The notes under the pieces are model-generated. The model had not been told where the DNA came from. It did not search any database and was given only the letters and a program-made list of their open reading frames with translations. Shown in pieces: positions 7,030 through 7,995 of a stretch of DNA of 7,995 nt. Within the stretch, counting starts at the first letter, position 1, and the number at the start of each line of letters is the position of its first letter. Origin of the DNA: an uncultured Veillonellaceae bacterium (lineage in GTDB: Bacteria; Bacillota; Negativicutes; Veillonellales; Negativicoccaceae); contig CABTYA010000045.1 of NCBI GenBank assembly GCA_902488965.1, positions 1 to 7,995 of the forward strand. The letters run 5' to 3'. Both the position numbers and the translations under genes were made by a program.

Positions 7030-7995
7030 TTATCGTGCCGCGAGCTCACGCACCATGCGTTCCAGCTCGGCCACCCGTTGCTGCAATGCCGCATTGTCCT
7101 TCTGCATCTGTTCGTTTTCCTGCTGCATCACATAAATCGACGAGATCGGACCGGCCTGATACCGTGCCGGGATAGCCGCCTTGTCTGCCGACGAACCGAC
7201 CTTGACCGTCACGCCGATATTGCCCATGATATCGCTGTCGCCGTCATAGGCGATACCGCCGTGGAGCATCACGTCTTCCTTCGTGTAATGTACCACGCCG
7301 AGCGCATAGCCCTGCTCGCCTTCGTAGGTCGAAATCGCTCCCATGAACTGTGTCGGTGCCAACGGATCGTACTGCATCGGTTTCAGACCCGCCAGCGCAC
7401 CGCTGAGTGCACCGACTTTGTCCACACGATGGTCGACCGCCGTCACACGCGCATCCACTTGTTTGAGTTCTTTCGCAACGCCCGCGATGGCTTCCGTATT
7501 GCCGGCAATCGCCTTCTTGTTGGCTGCCACGTCGGTCTTCGCTTGTTCCATGTCTTTGATGCCTTGTTCAATCTTCTTCGCGTTTTCCGCTACATCGCTG
7601 GCATTAGCCTTCTTGATGAATTCTTTATCAACTTCGGCTTTCGTGTAGACGTTGTCCGCATCCGCTTTCTTCGCCAACTTGGCGTCTACATCTGCTTTGT
7701 CCGCTTTCGCCTCCAGCTTGCCGTCTACATCCGTCTTCGTATAGACATCGGCCGCGTTCGCTTTGTCCGCCAGCTTGTCGTCGGCTTCGGCTTTCGTGTA
7801 AACGTTGTCCGCATCCGCTTTCTTCGCCAACTTAGTGTCTACGTCCGCCGCATCCGCTTTCTTCGCCAACTTGGCATCTACATCTGCTTTGTCCGCTTTC
7901 GCCTCCAGCTTGCCGTCTACGTCCGTCTTCGTATAGACATCGGCCGCGTTCGCTTTTTCTTTCAGCTTGTCGTCGGTTTCGGCTTTCGTGTAGAC
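7030..7995 (-). CDS. trimeric autotransporter adhesin (YadA-like), C-terminal part, 5' end beyond right edge
   Basis: The frame is open from the window edge to TAA at 7030-7032; 321 residues are visible and the true start lies outside. Visible residues 1-129 are an Ala/Asp/Lys-rich repeat stalk (VYTKxxxDxKL units). Residues 130-195 are a non-repetitive coiled coil (KQVDARVTAVDHRVDKVG). Residues about 190-267 are a YadA anchor: pore helix GALSGALAGLKPM, then four amphipathic strands (FMGAISTYEG, YALGVVHYT, VMLHGGIAYDG, NIGVTVKVG). In this family three chains form one 12-stranded outer-membrane barrel and display the stalk and head outside the cell for adhesion. Unusually, about 54 residues follow the last strand. 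They include a heptad coiled coil (290-318: Met290, Met297, Leu304, Leu311, Leu318 at a; Asn294, Asn301, Val308, Val315 at d), which should lie in the periplasm. The final strand lacks the usual terminal aromatic at the protein end. Its own terminator lies at 6938-6969. Confidence 0.92.
   Translation of the reverse strand, partial: VYTKAETDDKLKEKANAADVYTKTDVDGKLEAKADKADVDAKLAKKADAADVDTKLAKKADADNVYTKAEADDKLADKANAADVYTKTDVDGKLEAKADKADVDAKLAKKADADNVYTKAEVDKEFIKKANASDVAENAKKIEQGIKDMEQAKTDVAANKKAIAGNTEAIAGVAKELKQVDARVTAVDHRVDKVGALSGALAGLKPMQYDPLAPTQFMGAISTYEGEQGYALGVVHYTKEDVMLHGGIAYDGDSDIMGNIGVTVKVGSSADKAAIPARYQAGPISSIYVMQQENEQMQKDNAALQQRVAELERMVRELAAR
7609..7995 (-). repeat. coding repeats in the adhesin stalk (19- and 13-residue units)
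   Basis: Read in the gene's direction, the units are: a partial 19-mer, 19, 13, 13, 19, 19, 13, 19 residues. Examples are ANAADVYTKTDVDGKLEAK (19) and ADKADVDAKLAKK (13). The short form equals the long form minus a six-residue block (about VYTKTD). The array probably continues beyond the right edge. Confidence 0.9.
7658..7995 (-). repeat. 192-bp near-identical tandem DNA repeat in the stalk
   Basis: 7658-7803 and 7850-7995 match with about eight differences over 146 bp. The period is 192 bp (64 codons, i.e. 19+13+13+19 residues). A second spacing, 153 bp, links identical 30-bp segments at 7651-7680 and 7804-7833. Such repeats can expand or contract by recombination and change stalk length in frame. 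Confidence 0.85.

Noticed and set aside
6987..7175. Plus-strand frame with a good upstream AAAAGGAG
   Set aside because: It is antisense to the adhesin C-terminus, has no upstream promoter visible, and the Pro/Ala/Arg-rich product shows no signature. The ribosome-like site is probably fortuitous.
7030..7869. A complete adhesin gene starting at a TTG at 7869
   Set aside because: The TTG codes for Leu inside a repeat unit, and the same frame and repeats continue to the window edge; the real start is outside.
7609..7995. Possible CRISPR-like array from the regular direct repeats
   Set aside because: The repeats are in-frame protein-coding units of 39 and 57 bp with no unique spacers and no cas genes.

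Overview
The window looks like chromosomal DNA of a GC-rich diderm Firmicute, most likely a Negativicute (Selenomonas/Veillonella type). Two edge genes support this. The left one encodes a Firmicute-style cell-wall protein with DUF348 and G5 domains. The right one encodes the C-terminus of a trimeric (YadA-like) autotransporter, which needs an outer membrane. Strong GGAGG-type ribosome sites also fit. The lineage is inferred; no rRNA or tRNA gene is present.

Layout, left to right. (1) 1-593, minus strand: N-terminal part of a membrane-anchored DUF348-DUF348-G5 protein, running off the left edge, with its own sigma70-type promoter at 615-644. (2) 594-1011: AT-rich gap with several perfect inverted repeats, one consensus DnaA box and a probable ppk terminator. 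(3) 1012-4691, minus strand: a two-gene operon of a Ppx/GppA-fold protein followed by polyphosphate kinase, joined by a 4-bp ATGA overlap. (4) 4692-4829: divergent promoter region. (5) 4830-6392, plus strand: a second Ppx/GppA phosphatase with all family motifs intact. (6) 6393-7029: convergent gap with no convincing gene but with three terminator-like hairpins. (7) 7030-7995, minus strand: the autotransporter C-terminus, with a repetitive stalk, a YadA-type anchor and an unusual C-terminal coiled coil; its 5' part lies beyond the right edge.

The core of the window is a polyphosphate module. PPK makes polyP from ATP, and the plus-strand Ppx/GppA protein should degrade polyP and/or convert pppGpp. 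The Ppx-fold protein translationally coupled to PPK has lost most nucleotide- and phosphate-binding loop residues and the HD aspartate. It therefore looks like a pseudoenzyme that may have become a regulator or partner of PPK. This degenerate/intact pair around ppk is the most interesting signal. Second is the autotransporter, whose stalk mixes 19- and 13-residue repeats differing by exactly six residues, and whose barrel is followed by a predicted periplasmic coiled coil with Asn at core d positions.
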